A DNA stretch of 64,000 nucleotides from Dactylis glomerata (Eukaryota; Streptophyta; Magnoliopsida; Poales; Poaceae), in assembly GCA_007115705.1 (NCBI GenBank), contig QXEO01000244.1, forward strand, positions 243,486 to 307,485, written 5' to 3'. The translations under genes and the position numbers were made by a program. Shown in pieces: positions 21,574 through 32,753 of the stretch. Position 1 is the stretch's first letter. Each line of letters begins with the position of its first letter. Under the pieces are notes generated by a model. It did not search any database, was not told where the DNA came from, and saw nothing but the letters and a program-made list of their open reading frames with translations.

Positions 21574-22795
21574 ATATGGTGGAGCTATAGGTATGGTCCT
21601 AAGTACACCGCAAATAAGTCCTAGTGCTGATCATATGACAAGACCCACGAAAACACACACGGTGGAGATAAACGAGGCAAAACAACTCTGAAGAAGAGCT
21701 CAACAGATATAAGTGACAACGCACAAAAACTCGTGTTGCAATGCACAAGAGAGACGCTAGCAATGACTCAACAAACATGCACAAGATTGCGCACACGGCA
21801 GCAGCCTGAGAAGCACAAAATAGCTAGTCTTGGATGGGTAAGCGCCTGACACGATGCTATAGACAGGCTGTAGCTAAAGTGATCAAAATCGTGTAGAAGG
21901 TACGCTATATGGACACAGTGGTAACATTTTGTTGCAGGAGAGAAACCGATGAAAAATGTGTCGCGGCAGAGATATACGATGCCGGAGACGCACGGCAGCA
22001 CGACGGCGACACGAAACGGATGGCGCGGCGGGATCAGGCAGTCGTGGCAAAGAAAACGCTCACAAGCATGCTGCGGCAGAAGACTTGGCAAGGCTGAAGT
22101 ATTGTTTGTCTTTTTTTAATATAGGTGCGGCGTGTACTGCTCAGATTGCTGCAGGAATGTCCCCTTTTTTACTTTTGCTTTTTTTTACTAAACTAAACCA
22201 AATTTGGGCCTAACTAATTGGGCTGATCTGGCGGTAGCGGCAAGACGCACTGGCAGGAGCGGAAGGTCGAGCGGTCACGCCGGGGGCCATACGATCTCCG
22301 CCCCTAGCGAGATCGAGCAGGCGGTGGCGCCAGGGGCCAGACGACCTCTGCACTGAAGCGCGGGCGGCCGATCCCGTGTGTGGTAGTGCGGCCAGCAGGC
22401 GCACTGCCCCAGAGATTGTCTGGGGTGTGGCGCACGGGCCGATCTGGATTTTTTTTTGACTGCCGATCGGAAGAGTTGATCGATCGATCCCTTACAGGAA
22501 CAGGCTGCACTAACCAGGGAAGAAGACGACGATCCACGAAACTCCAAACAAGATCTAAACTCGAAACTAAGATGCAGAAAAGATCGAGGACCCTAGACTC
22601 ATACGAATTGGAAGAAAAGCTACGCAAAAAGGACAATCAGCGACTAAAACTCAAGACGGTGCAATCTAGGCTACGGCAAAACTAAGAACCCTATTTTTTT
22701 TTGGCTTTTCCTAGATAGGACAGAAAATAAAAACAAATTACGAGGATGGATTTGTGGATGCTCACCGAGTAAACTGTGGAAATCTGATACCAAGA
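21574..22795 (-). repeat. Element B leader, distal part, and primer site
   Basis: The first five bases (ATATG) are the right TSD of A. The leader continues from 13919 and matches the A leader (ATATGGTGGAGCTATAGG against ATATGGTGGGGCTTGG at 19698). It carries a 7-bp perfect hairpin at 22407-22425 (CCCCAGA, loop GATTG, TCTGGGG). The primer site, TGGTATCAGATT in sense, is at about 22782-22792. No ORF in it is credible. Confidence 0.8.
22407..22425 (-). other. Leader hairpin of B
   Basis: Perfect 7-bp inverted repeat around a 5-base loop, in the same relative place as the hairpins of G and J and next to a GGCGC-type motif. Possible packaging element (inference). Confidence 0.5.
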
Positions 22796-22943
22796 TGATA
22801 AGGGGTGGCCCGATCTTCTCGTGAGCGATGCGATGATGATAATGGCAGCGGATGAATGTTGGGGATAAATTGGTGTCACCGATGAACTCTACTCGCTTGA
22901 ACCCTGTTGCCAATGCAACAGCCCTCAAACCCTGAAGGATATT
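22796..22943 (-). repeat. Element B 5' LTR, first 148 bp (U5 end)
   Basis: TGATAAGGGGTGGCCCG at 22796 matches 4784-4931 of the B 3' LTR. Similarity runs to GGATATT at 22943, where C starts with TGTCGGG. The rest of this LTR should lie beyond the window, after the far end of C. Confidence 0.85.
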
Positions 22944-23187
22944 TGTCGGGACCTCGGATTACCCATCTGGAATACCCGATATGCATACAATTCACGATCC
23001 CATGATCAGTGTGTCGTGAATCCACATATCCAAGTTGATAACATAATTACATCATCCATTACAGTACCGAATAATATACTTACAATTGGTCACATGACCA
23101 AGTATGATATTGCCACGCAGGGCAAGTCTACAACTAAGCAGCGGATACCAAACAACGTTGATGACCCACGTTATGCCTACTACCCTA

Positions 23188-23271
23188 TAGGCAACTGACT
23201 GGGAGACGTTCGTAGTTCGCACCGGTGTTGTCATAACCATCATCACCTTCCTCGTAGTCTTCTTCATGGTC
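23188..23271 (-). other. Acidic mini-ORF in C LTR (R/U5 side)
   Basis: The sense strand encodes DHEEDYEEGDDGYDN and then TGAN. The 5' LTR copy (30900-30959) reads DHEYDYEEGDDGYDDAGAN and stops; H (58725-58784) reads EYDDDYEEDEGGYDDAGAN and stops at the same place. It is preceded by CTATTAACTTGGTCAG, which looks like a plant branch site and 3' splice site. Coding status is unproven. Confidence 0.35.
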
Positions 23272-24102
23272 TGACCAAGTTAATAGCCAGGGACAAAGCG
23301 GTGAGTACATTTGAATTGTACTCGCAAACCATCTAAGGGGAAAGAGTTCGATATGCAGTATGGATGTATCAAGGATAGGCTCTAGTCTAGTTTATTTTCT
23401 TCAAAAACATGGTTTTCTCATGTCGATATAGCATGTCCAGAACCATGTTCTACGACATCTCTATATCCTTATTTAAAACGTTTATAAAACAAGTTTAGTA
23501 AAATCTCTAGGAAGGGGAAAACCCTTTTTTGTTCATAAACCAGGTCAATCAAACATGACCATCTCCATTTATAGAACCAGGCCAATCACACATGACCATC
23601 TCCAATTCCTCGGCAGTACCCTACAAGTACTCTGAACCATACTCGTGCCATGGCAGTACCCTCCGAGTACCCCGTTCGGCAGCTTTCTCCATTTTTTCAA
23701 AAACCACTTTTAAAACCAAAAACTGACACAGGTTAAGTACGGCCATTCCAACCGTCCATGACCGAGGACTCGGCTATTCGAAAAGATTTACACTCTGCAG
23801 AGGTTGTACACTTTACCCACACCATCCGAATACTCATTGTGTGGGCATCATCCCCGCATAGCATCCTATGCCACGATAAGCACCCGATCAGAGCTTTTCG
23901 CTTATCTACCTTAGTACAGGGACCTACCCTATGGAGTATGTACCTCCCCGGCACACCCTGGCAGTCTACCTCTACGTTCGAGCGTAACTCTAGTGCCACG
24001 GCGGGAGACCCATAGTGTCTTCCGGGCGGGTAGCCTATTGGCGGGTCCGCTACACTATTGCCCACCACTTGCGATAATCAAGATTCCGGGGTGCTATAAA
24101 CC

Positions 24103-24111
24103 CTTATATAG
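24103..24111 (-). promoter_or_regulatory. TATA box of the C 3' LTR
   Basis: CTATATAAG in sense, followed downstream by a block (GCACCCCGGAATCT) conserved in the other C copy and in H. It is the best core-promoter candidate in this LTR. Confidence 0.55.
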
Positions 24112-24596
24112 TTGCGAGGTGCCCTATACCAAAGCGAATAAACTATGAGCTAAGCCCCGTCACATACTAGGGTAATGTAGTTGCATGGGAGAAATTGGTT
24201 TGGCAAACACTTATACACAATGCCCTTTTCTTAAATCCACCACCCCTTTTTCCTCCATTTTTGAAGACCTTATTTTCAAATCTCATTTCAAAATCCATCA
24301 ATGGAATAGCAATCCATTCCAAGGTTTTTCAAAATCCCATTTGAGTGTTCCCAACCTAGAGTTTTTGCTCCACTACAAGGTTTTCCAATGGTCACGATGC
24401 TAATCATCAAGCCACTAACCCAGGGGATAAGTAGGTGTCAAGAAGGGTGTCATCCACAAGGATGATATCAATTGACTTGTGGAGCCAAGTCACTAATAAT
24501 TGCTATTTAGAGGTAACAGCAATATAAAACCATGCATTTTCATAAACATTATAAAACATGCAATAAGTAAAATTAGGATCAGTTATGCAAAAAAAT

Positions 24597-24694
24597 TAGA
24601 TGGCTTGCCTTTCTTAGTTTGTCCCTGGTCTTCTTCTTGATATTCAAATATTTCCCCTTCCTCGGTACTCTCGGTGTCGTTCGAATCTAGCGCC
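24597..24694 (-). other. Acidic mini-ORF in C LTR (U3 side)
   Basis: In sense: SNDTESTEEGEIFEYQEED followed by QGQ and GKPS. The 5' LTR copy at 39237-39333 is nearly the same. H (60086-60183) keeps SND, EEGEVFEYQEE, DQGQ and GKPS although the surrounding DNA has diverged. It lies upstream of the TATA box. Protein coding is suggested only by this conservation. Confidence 0.35.
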
Positions 24695-27600
24695 GATAAA
24701 CAATGACAACATATAAGCATGCAAGCATTCACAGAGCACACACCACGACAGCACACATCCCACACCAAACAAGTATCAGAAACAAACAAGTTTAGAAACT
24801 GAACAAATATTCAAGGTTTTACTACTATAGCTAGTTATATTAATTAAGAGGGTTTCTATTAACAAGTAAACTCTAGTTTGCCCTAAACAACTTGCAGGTA
24901 CCTAAGTTTTCTCAGAAATTGCAACCAGCATACCAATAGAAAGGTATCAATTTTCCGAGTCTAACGAAAATGGATTCACTCAAAAAGGATTTGCAGTTAT
25001 TTTCCTCTGATTTTTCTAGTGATGAAAACTACTATTTCAGAGTTAATTCTACCAGAAAATCACACAAGCTCAGAAAAAATTATCCTATAGTCAGGAGCAA
25101 GAAATCATAGTACAAGATCACTCAAAATTGGTTTCACCCAAAAATACTCCACAAATTAGGTTTTAAAATTCCCTAAGTTAGATATGGTATTTATTTGCAA
25201 GGACAACCCTGCAAAAAATAGAGACCTAACTGCATGCAGGCCAGTGAGATGTGAAAGGTACTGCAGAGGGCTTCTCTACAAAATTGGATTCAATCCAATT
25301 GGATCCCTGGGTCACAAGATATGGATTTCTTAGTGTAAAAGACACATTACACTAGATTAAATCCTATAAATAAACCAGAAATTATTTTGGCATGAAAATG
25401 GTTCTAAATGTTAGATAAAAGTACTAAGAAGTTTTCAAAAATTAGATCTGGCCACTTTCATGCATTTTTCATTTGTTTTGGATTTATTCCTATAGTAGAT
25501 TAACAGATCTGCTAAAATCAAATAGAGATCTAACTGAAAAAAAACACGGGCGGGCCAGATCTAAATAGATCTGGGCCGATCCGAGGGAGGCCAGCCCACT
25601 ATTGGCTATGACCAGACACTTGCTAAAAAAAGATGGATGCTTTAAAAAGCATGCTACATGCAAGCGATGGATGCCTGGCTACGAACTACCTGCACTCGAT
25701 CGACGGAGACGAAGAGGGACTGAGGGAGGGCTCACCGGGGGATGGATGAGAAGTAGAGGAGGCGGTTCAGGAAGACAACAGAGGGTCCTGCGGTTCACCC
25801 ATAGTTTTGCATGCGCAGGCGAGCACCATGACGACATCCCGGACGGCTCGACTCGGGCAGGGACGGAGACACATCAGACCCGATGACGACACGATTCCAG
25901 CGAGCTGCAGGTGGAATAAGAAGGGTGATTAGGTCCCTTAGGACATGGAGAAGAAGAACAATATAGAGAGAGGGGGCGGGGAGAGATGGCAGCCTCGATC
26001 GGCCACGAGGAGTTGCAGGCAAGACTAGGTCCGGCTCGGCTGCTCGTCCGGTCAGAGAAGAAACTGGCGTTTCAGAGGAAGGAGAGGTTATGAAGGAGTG
26101 CAAATGTGAGAGAGGCGAGAGTGAGAGGGCGACAGGATTCCTGGGGAGCTTGTTTAAGAAGGCAGGGAGGGTGGTGTGCATGCTGCCGTGGGCGGCAAAG
26201 CTTGATGCACATTGCCTCGAGCGGGCGGCGCACGGGACAGCAGGGAAACGACAAGGAGAGGCAACGGGGCTGCGCCAGACTATCTACGGTCACGAGGAGA
26301 GGTCTATGGCGAGGGGACAAGCAAGGGGGCGGTCGGTCGACTCGGAGAGAGGACGCCGACTGGACGCCCGCCAGGTGTTCGACGCTTAGTTGGATCACAG
26401 AGCACAGTCGAGGGAGGGTTGTAGAAATAGTAAAAGGAAGCAAGTGTGCTCGGGAAGGCTCAATAATGCCCAGGGGAGGTTAATGGCGAGGTGGCTTGGA
26501 CATAGGAGCTCATTTAAACTTTGGAGCATGCCAACAGCGGTCTTGAGCAGCATGGTTAGAGAGAAGGAGAGGGAGTTGCAGGAGGTTCGGCTTCATGTCC
26601 CTGGAGCGTAGGGTCGTGGTGGCAAGCTTCAGTGTGCTCTATAATGGGATTGGTGGTCGTCCAAGTAGTGAAAAGAGTGGGAGAGGGAGTGCACCAAATT
26701 GGTGGAAAGATTTGCCTCGGTTCCCTCTCTTCCTTCTTTTCCAATAGGAAGTCGACAAAATGGGTAGATGTGGGAAAATTCTAGAATCCAATATATGGCT
26801 ATATGATTGGCTTGCAGAGATTTGATGAAATTTGATTTATGAAAGATTTTGAAATCTTCAAAAATTGCCTCGAAGGTTTTTGGGTCCCTTAGGTTTTACA
26901 AGCATAATATAGCTTTGTAGATTTTTCCATATTTATTTGATGTGTAAATGTGCAAGACATGGCACACTTTTCATTAATATGCATTTTGTTATAGAGAGAA
27001 AGGAGTAAAGACAACAAGTATCTATAAATTATTTGTAGATGGGAATGATATGATATAACATATCAGACACATTTCCTATTTATTTTTTTGAGAATAAATA
27101 TTTGGAAATGAATTGGTAAAATATTGAAATAGCTTTGTAAACAAAAGAGAGAGAGAAGAAAGTAGGGTTTTAGTGGTTTAGGAAATTTGGATGGAAACTC
27201 GAATTTTGAAGACTTGACTTAATGTCATAAGGTCTTGGATTGATCTCAGAGTTGAGGTTGCTTGAGTTGTGAGATTCCCAAAGAGTTCCGTATGCACCCA
27301 AGAAGGATTGAGCATGAGCATACATCAAATAACATAAGAAATCACTTCCCAGCCTACTCATCACACCAAGTCAAAATAGAGGTATTGGGTTAGAATCAAG
27401 AGAAGAAATGACTTAATGCTTTGAAAAGGATCTGATCAAGATTTATAGGAAAGGATAGCCAGATAGATGATGGTTATAAGCATTCCCAAATTTATTTGAA
27501 GATTTAATAGAAGGTTTATGATGGGTTTATTCACAAGAATAAATAGATCAGAGTTAGAGGTGGTTGATTTTCATTCAAAAGTTGATCATAGCCAAGTGGG

Positions 27601-28337
27601 GGTTTTCAGTTTAAGGTACTAGAAAATCATTTATAAAAATTTGGGTACTATTCCCATAATTTTTAAGGACAATGATAATACCAAAAAGGTATTCTTCCTA
27701 TTTATGTTGTTTTTTTAAGAAAAAGAGATTTTTGTGAAAATAATTTTTATAAAATATATTTGTGGAATAAAATGAGTACACACATAGAGCTCATCTCTGA
27801 TTTTTGATAAACTTGTGTTTTTGAAAATAAATGCTCCTTTCATAAGAAATAGAGTTTTCGAGTTGATAGAAAAGAAAATATTTAAAGGTGTTTTAATTGG
27901 ACAAATAATTTGAAAATACTTGTAAGCATATCCCCATTGGCCGTTATATAATTTGATGTGTTTTAGATAAGTTGGGATGCAAGCCTACTTGTAGATCAAA
28001 GCTACACACAAGCAACTCAATCAAAGTCAAACAAGTCACACAAAGTCAAGTCATCACGCATAGGCAAACCATTTGAAATAGGAGGGTTGCGAAGACAATG
28101 GTTTTGCAAAATAACTATTTGCACTGCTAATGACATGATCACAAGAGCACAATGGTAGTGTCGGTTCACAGACTTTTTTTTAAACAAGAAAATTACAAAC
28201 GACAATTCACACAACAAACTAGGCAAACATGCAAGAGACTCCTGTAAATCTGATTAAGCATAAAAGGTTTTTGTTGGCCCTCATGTTTGCATTACTAAAC
28301 TCTTCTTAAACATGGTTACAAAAGTTGGGGTGTTACA

Positions 28338-28374
28338 GATCTTCCCCCTTAAAAAGAATCTCGTCCCGAGATTC
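28338..28374 (-). other. Polypurine tract and adjacent hairpin of C
   Basis: In sense, a perfect inverted repeat GAATCTCG-GGA-CGAGATTC (28356-28374) is followed by TTTTTAAGGGGGAAGATC and the LTR start TGTAACACC. H has the same hairpin at 63021-63039. The purine run is the expected plus-strand primer. Confidence 0.75.
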
Positions 28375-30633
28375 CTAAGTGTGATACTAGAGGGGTAGAT
28401 ACTAGGTTAGAGATAGGCTTTAACGGTGCTCTTCTAGCTCGCCGGTGATACTTTGAGTTGCGTCGAAGACTTGCTTTTGCCGATGGTGTAAATCATCTTC
28501 ATTTGCTGAAGTTGATGGCCAAAGAGTTGATGATGCCAAAAGCATCTTGTCGAAACCTCGTTGAAATACCTTTAAGGTTAGCGGGTGTCATGCTAACTAG
28601 CGTGCCTACAAGAGTTAGATGGTTCTCAGCTCGCGATTGAGGTCCTGAAGAGTCAAGGGTTCTCGAGTAGCTTTTGTTGGCTTGCAGTTGTTGCTTCCTT
28701 TCGAGTAGCTTGATGGAGCCTTCAATTCTTGGTGTTGCGCCTTGAATCTTGATGTTGGTGTAGACCTTTAATCTTGAGCTTGCAGTCCTCTGAGGATGGT
28801 AGACAAGAGCATTTATGCTTTGATCTTGATAGGCATGCCAAATCTGTTGACTTAGTCCTCTACGCTTCCTAACTACCAAGTTAGTCCTAATAGAAACCAT
28901 TCTTCTAGGTTGTCTTGTGATTGCGCTAAAAACGCTCCAGGTGGCGGCGCACCACCAATGGTGTGTCTTCCAGTAGGTAATGATCTATTCCTTCTTGTCT
29001 TCAGGTTGGTGGAGACTATTGATTACCTTCTTGCTTCTCCATCTTCATGAAGCCTTGAGGATCTCAAGGTGTATTGGAATACCTTGAGTTGACTTCATCT
29101 TCCGAGAAATCTTCATGTGGACTACCAGTGGCATAAGTCTGTTTTGGTTTCAAGCCCGTCAAAATTTGAATGAACGAGTGAGTTAGTTAGAGAAGTCTCC
29201 ACTTCTTCTTGTTGCTACCTCCCTTGGTATCTCCTAAATGCGGAGTCGACATTGATGGCTTGATTTTGGAGAATCTTCACTCTTCTATTTGCTTAGTGGA
29301 GATCAAGCGCGTGAGTCTTCGGGCTTCAAGTGGCAAAAACGGGTTGAACTATGAGAGTTAGGCTTGTCTTTGATACTTCTATGCTCAATGTTAGTTAGCT
29401 TGTTAGAATATTAGCAAGTGTTGAGGTGTTAAGAGAGTATCATCAATGTTAGCAAAACTCTAGATTTAAGGCTAGGCGATCCAGGTTAGTGAAGTCTTTG
29501 TCTTCTAGAAGTCCTTTGTAGTCCAGGTGGGTCTATCTTTTGCTTCCCTAATGCTGTAGAGGGGTCTTCACAAAGCTTGAAGCATGTAGCAAAAAAAATG
29601 TCACGTCGGCTCTTAGGGAGGTGTTGCGAGAAGAGTTATTACCCACCATTATCATGGTTATAGTTAGTGTTTTATTGTTAACTCATCTATGCTACTCGAG
29701 CTGGCACAAATAGATGAGAGGGAAAACACATTTTAGAGAGGCTTCCTATTCGGGGTTTTATAAGTTAGAGGGGTTTTAAGGCCGCGAGGCCAAAACAAGC
29801 GCAAGCACAAAGTAACAACACACACTCAAGAAACACTCAAGCAACCTTCAAACAATCATATCAACATAGGAGGTACTTCAGGTACCAAGAGCGCATAATA
29901 CCCGCGATATTTGGAGGTAGCTCAACCAAAACAATTGAGCTTATCTTATTCATCCTAGGGTCATGGTTATGGATGGCTTCTTCTTGTTGACTCTAGCTTC
30001 AGTTGAACTTGATGGTAGTTGACAAGGTAGCTGCAGTGTTGTTGAGCTGTGGATGTAGAGTTGGGAAGTGCAGATTTGCAGGTCTTCTTGTCTCGCATTA
30101 CATTGATGTGAGGTCTTCGGAAGGATCATTGAAGTTCTCCATGTGTGGCAATGTCTCGTGATAGGCCTACAAATTTCTAGTCAAGCAATTGAGTACTTGG
30201 TCCTTGACGATTGCAAAAGTGTGAGTCTAGGGAGGAACAAGGTCAACTTCTCGACAGAGCCATTGCTCTCAACCAAAGGCAAAATACTTGTCTACAATCT
30301 TCTTTCTTTTGCAGCTAGAGAGGTTTGAAGATGCCCCTCTGAATTTTTTTTTGCTCCATCTTGTCCTGCTAAGTTTCAGGTCTATTTGGGGTACAATGTC
30401 CAGTAATTTAATTTGAAGTGGAGGAGTCAAAAGAGAAAAATCTTTAAAAATCATTTGGAAATCAAAGAGGTAAGATTAGAAATTTTGAAAGGTTAAGTAA
30501 GGTATAAGCCATACTATTAGCTACTTAGGAGAATAAACTTTGCAATTAGTCTTAGCAAAATACTACTTTTCCGATCTAACGCCCATGCTAACTAAGGTCT
30601 CCTACAGTCAGGATGGCTCTAATACCAACTCTA
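28375..30633 (-). repeat. Element C internal region, non-coding
   Basis: No gag, protease, RT, RNase H or integrase motif was found in any frame; the longest minus-strand ORF (28499-28900) has no family features. The primer-binding site lies at about 30606-30625 (TGGTATTAGAGCC in sense, initiator-Met type), a few bases from the LTR start at 30634. This is the internal domain of a non-autonomous element. Confidence 0.7.
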
Positions 30634-30963
30634 TGGGGACCTCGGATTACCCATCTGGAATACCCGATATGCATACAATTCACGATCCCATGATCAGTGT
30701 GTCGTGAATCCACATACTCAAGTTAATAACAGAATTACATCATCCATTACAGTACTAAATAATATACTTACAATTGGTCACATGACCAAGTATGATATTG
30801 CCACGTAGGGCAAGTCTACAACTAAGCAGCGGATACCAAACAGCGTTGATGACCCACGTTATGCCTACTACCCTACAGGCAACTGACTGGGAGACGTTCC
30901 TAGTTTGCACCGGCGTCGTCGTAACCATCATCACCTTCCTCGTAGTCGTATTCATGGTCTGAC
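30634..30963 (-). repeat. Element C 5' LTR, part 1
   Basis: TGGGGACCTCGG.. matches 22944-23274 with about 5% difference. It includes the acidic mini-ORF at 30900-30959. The last five bases (30959-30963, CTGAC) are the left TSD of D. Confidence 0.88.
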
Positions 30964-32574
30964 TGATACGTCTCAAATGTATCTATTATTTTTGATGCTC
31001 CATGCTTGTTCTTACACCATTTGCTTAGTGTTTTGTTACACTTCATGGAGTTTTTATGCATTTTTGGAACTAACCTATTAACGAGATGCCACAGTGCCAG
31101 TTCCCTATTTTCTACTGTTTTTGTGTTTCAGAAAAGTTACATAGGAAATATTCTCGGAATTGGACGAAACAAAAGCTGAACCTCTTATTATTTAACGAAG
31201 CTTCCAGAAGACCGAAGAGGAGACGGAGAGGGGCCACGGGCCGGCCACACAATAGGGCGGCGCGGCCAGCCCCTGGCCTGCGCCCCCTATGTGTGAGGCC
31301 GCCCTAGTCCACCTCTAACGCTGCCCCTTCGCCTATAAAGACCCCCCGATGGGAAAAACCTAAACACCCGATCAATTTTCCAGAAACACATCGCGATCCG
31401 CCGCTAACCCGAGATCGAGAGGGTCCGGAAGCTCTTCCCGGCACCCTGCCGGAGAGGGGAATTGCCATCGGAGGTCTTCTTCATCGCCATGCTTACCTCC
31501 GACGCGATAAGTGAGTAGTCTACCTTGGACTATGGGTCCATAGCAGTAGCTAGATGGTTGTCTTCTCCACCATGTGCTTCATGTTTAGATCTCGTGAGCT
31601 TCCCTACATGATCGAGACTACCTTTATGTAATTCTACATGTTGTGTTTGTTGGGATCTGATGAATATTGGTGTTATGTTAAGTTGATATGCTGAATGTTA
31701 TCTCTATGTTGTTTATGATCTTGCATGCTCTCTGTTGTTAGTAGCTATCTTGGCCAAGTAGATACTAGTAACTCCAAGAGGGGGTATTTATGCTCGATAG
31801 TTGGGTTCGTGCCTCTATTTACTCTGGGGGAGTGATAGAAATCTCTAAGGTTGTAGATGTGCTGTTGCCACTAGGGAGAGAACAACATTCTTGTGTCCAA
31901 GGACATTCGTTTTGTTTACATTACACACTTTTCTTAATGTAGTTATCTGTTGTTCGCAACTTAATACTCGAGGAGTGTTTGGACGATATCCCCGCGAGTG
32001 GATTATTAGTCATAGATGCAGTTGGATGGCGGTCTATGTATTTTTTTGTAATGCCCAGAGTAAATCTCATAGTGATCCTCGTGACATATGCACGTTATCT
32101 TTATTCTATCAATTGCCCAACAGTAATTTGTTTACCCAGCATGTTGTTATTTATCTTATGGAGAGACACCACTAGTGAACTGTGGACCCCAGTCCAATTT
32201 CCTTTACATTGCTATTACTGTTTACTTTTACTCGCACTGTTTACTATCTCGCATACTACTATTGCTTTCCACTCGATACGCTCAATCCTTTGTTTACAGC
32301 AAACTGGTGAGATTGACAACCTCATCGTAAGTTGGGAGCAAAGTTCTTGGTTGTGTTGTGTGCAGGTTCCGCGTTGCTGCTAATTGAAGACGCGCTAACA
32401 AGTATCGTTAATGGCGCCCTTGTTGGAGTGTCACGAAGCTAGCAAGCATCACCTTCTGAAGTTTGGCTTTTTCCTACTGGATTCGATAAACCTTACTGAG
32501 GGAAAGACTTGCTACTGTGCTCATCATACCTTCCTCTTGGGGTTCCCAACTGGATGGTTATCCTGCCCGCATCA
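30964..32574 (+). repeat. Element D 5' LTR (1611 bp)
   Basis: TGATACGTCTC at 30964 to CCGCATCA at 32574. A TATA box (CCTATAAAG) is at 31332-31340. Short ORFs within it recur in the 3' LTR because the LTRs are duplicates and show no protein family. Confidence 0.9.
31332..31340 (+). promoter_or_regulatory. TATA box of the D LTR
   Basis: CCTATAAAG after a GC-rich U3 segment, followed by the C-rich GACCCCCCG. The 3' LTR has the same box at 36643-36651. Confidence 0.6.
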
Positions 32575-32585
32575 AGCTGTTTTTC

Positions 32586-32603
32586 TGGCGCCGTTGCCGG
32601 GGA
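32586..32603 (+). other. Primer-binding site of D (tRNA-Asp type)
   Basis: TGGCGCCGTTGCCGGGGA, 11 bases after the 5' LTR. It differs from the initiator-Met-type sites of the other elements in the window and supports the Athila assignment. Confidence 0.85.
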
Positions 32604-32753
32604 AAAAGAAGATTTCTGCAAGGGGAGTTTCGCACGCACATCCTTTACTTTGTTTTAGTTTTGCTTTACTTTATTTTTGCTTGCATCGTTTTATCAAAAA
32701 CACAAAAAAATTAGTTTCCTTTATAGTTGTTACTTTATTACTTTTAGTTCATT

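Larger units (their letters stand above)
4784..22943 (-). mobile_element. Element B: old CRM-like Ty3/gypsy retrotransposon, interrupted
   Basis: B runs on the minus strand: 3' LTR 4784-5720, pol 5721-8900, gag up to 10271, J inserted, gag start at 13687-13725, leader 13726-13924, A inserted, leader 21574-22795, and the first 148 bp of the 5' LTR to 22943, where C begins. Removing J and A and adding the missing LTR gives about 7.9 kb, close to A and E (about 7.6 kb). Coding regions carry many frameshifts and stops, so B is clearly older than A and E, as its position in the nest requires. Confidence 0.85.
22944..28337 (-). repeat. Element C 3' LTR (5394 bp)
   Basis: Runs from TGTCGGGACC to GGTGTTACA on the plus strand, i.e. 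TGTAACACCCC.. in sense. It is bordered in sense by AAGGGGGAAGATC (polypurine tract). A TATA box is at 24103-24111. Segment 25550-26650 is GC-rich and yields long overlapping ORFs on both strands without family features. Segment 26760-28337 is AT-rich. Two short acidic reading frames are conserved with the other copy and with H. Relative to the 5' LTR copy it lacks about 220-230 bp near 26773. Confidence 0.85.

Noticed and set aside
25602..26611. Clusters of ORFs on both strands, repeated at 40276-41085
   Set aside because: These are corresponding parts of the two C LTR copies. Their repetition reflects LTR duplication, the frames conflict, and no protein family is recognisable.
28499..28900. 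133-residue minus-strand ORF inside element C
   Set aside because: No gag-like composition, zinc knuckle or other motif; isolated in AT-rich non-coding sequence.
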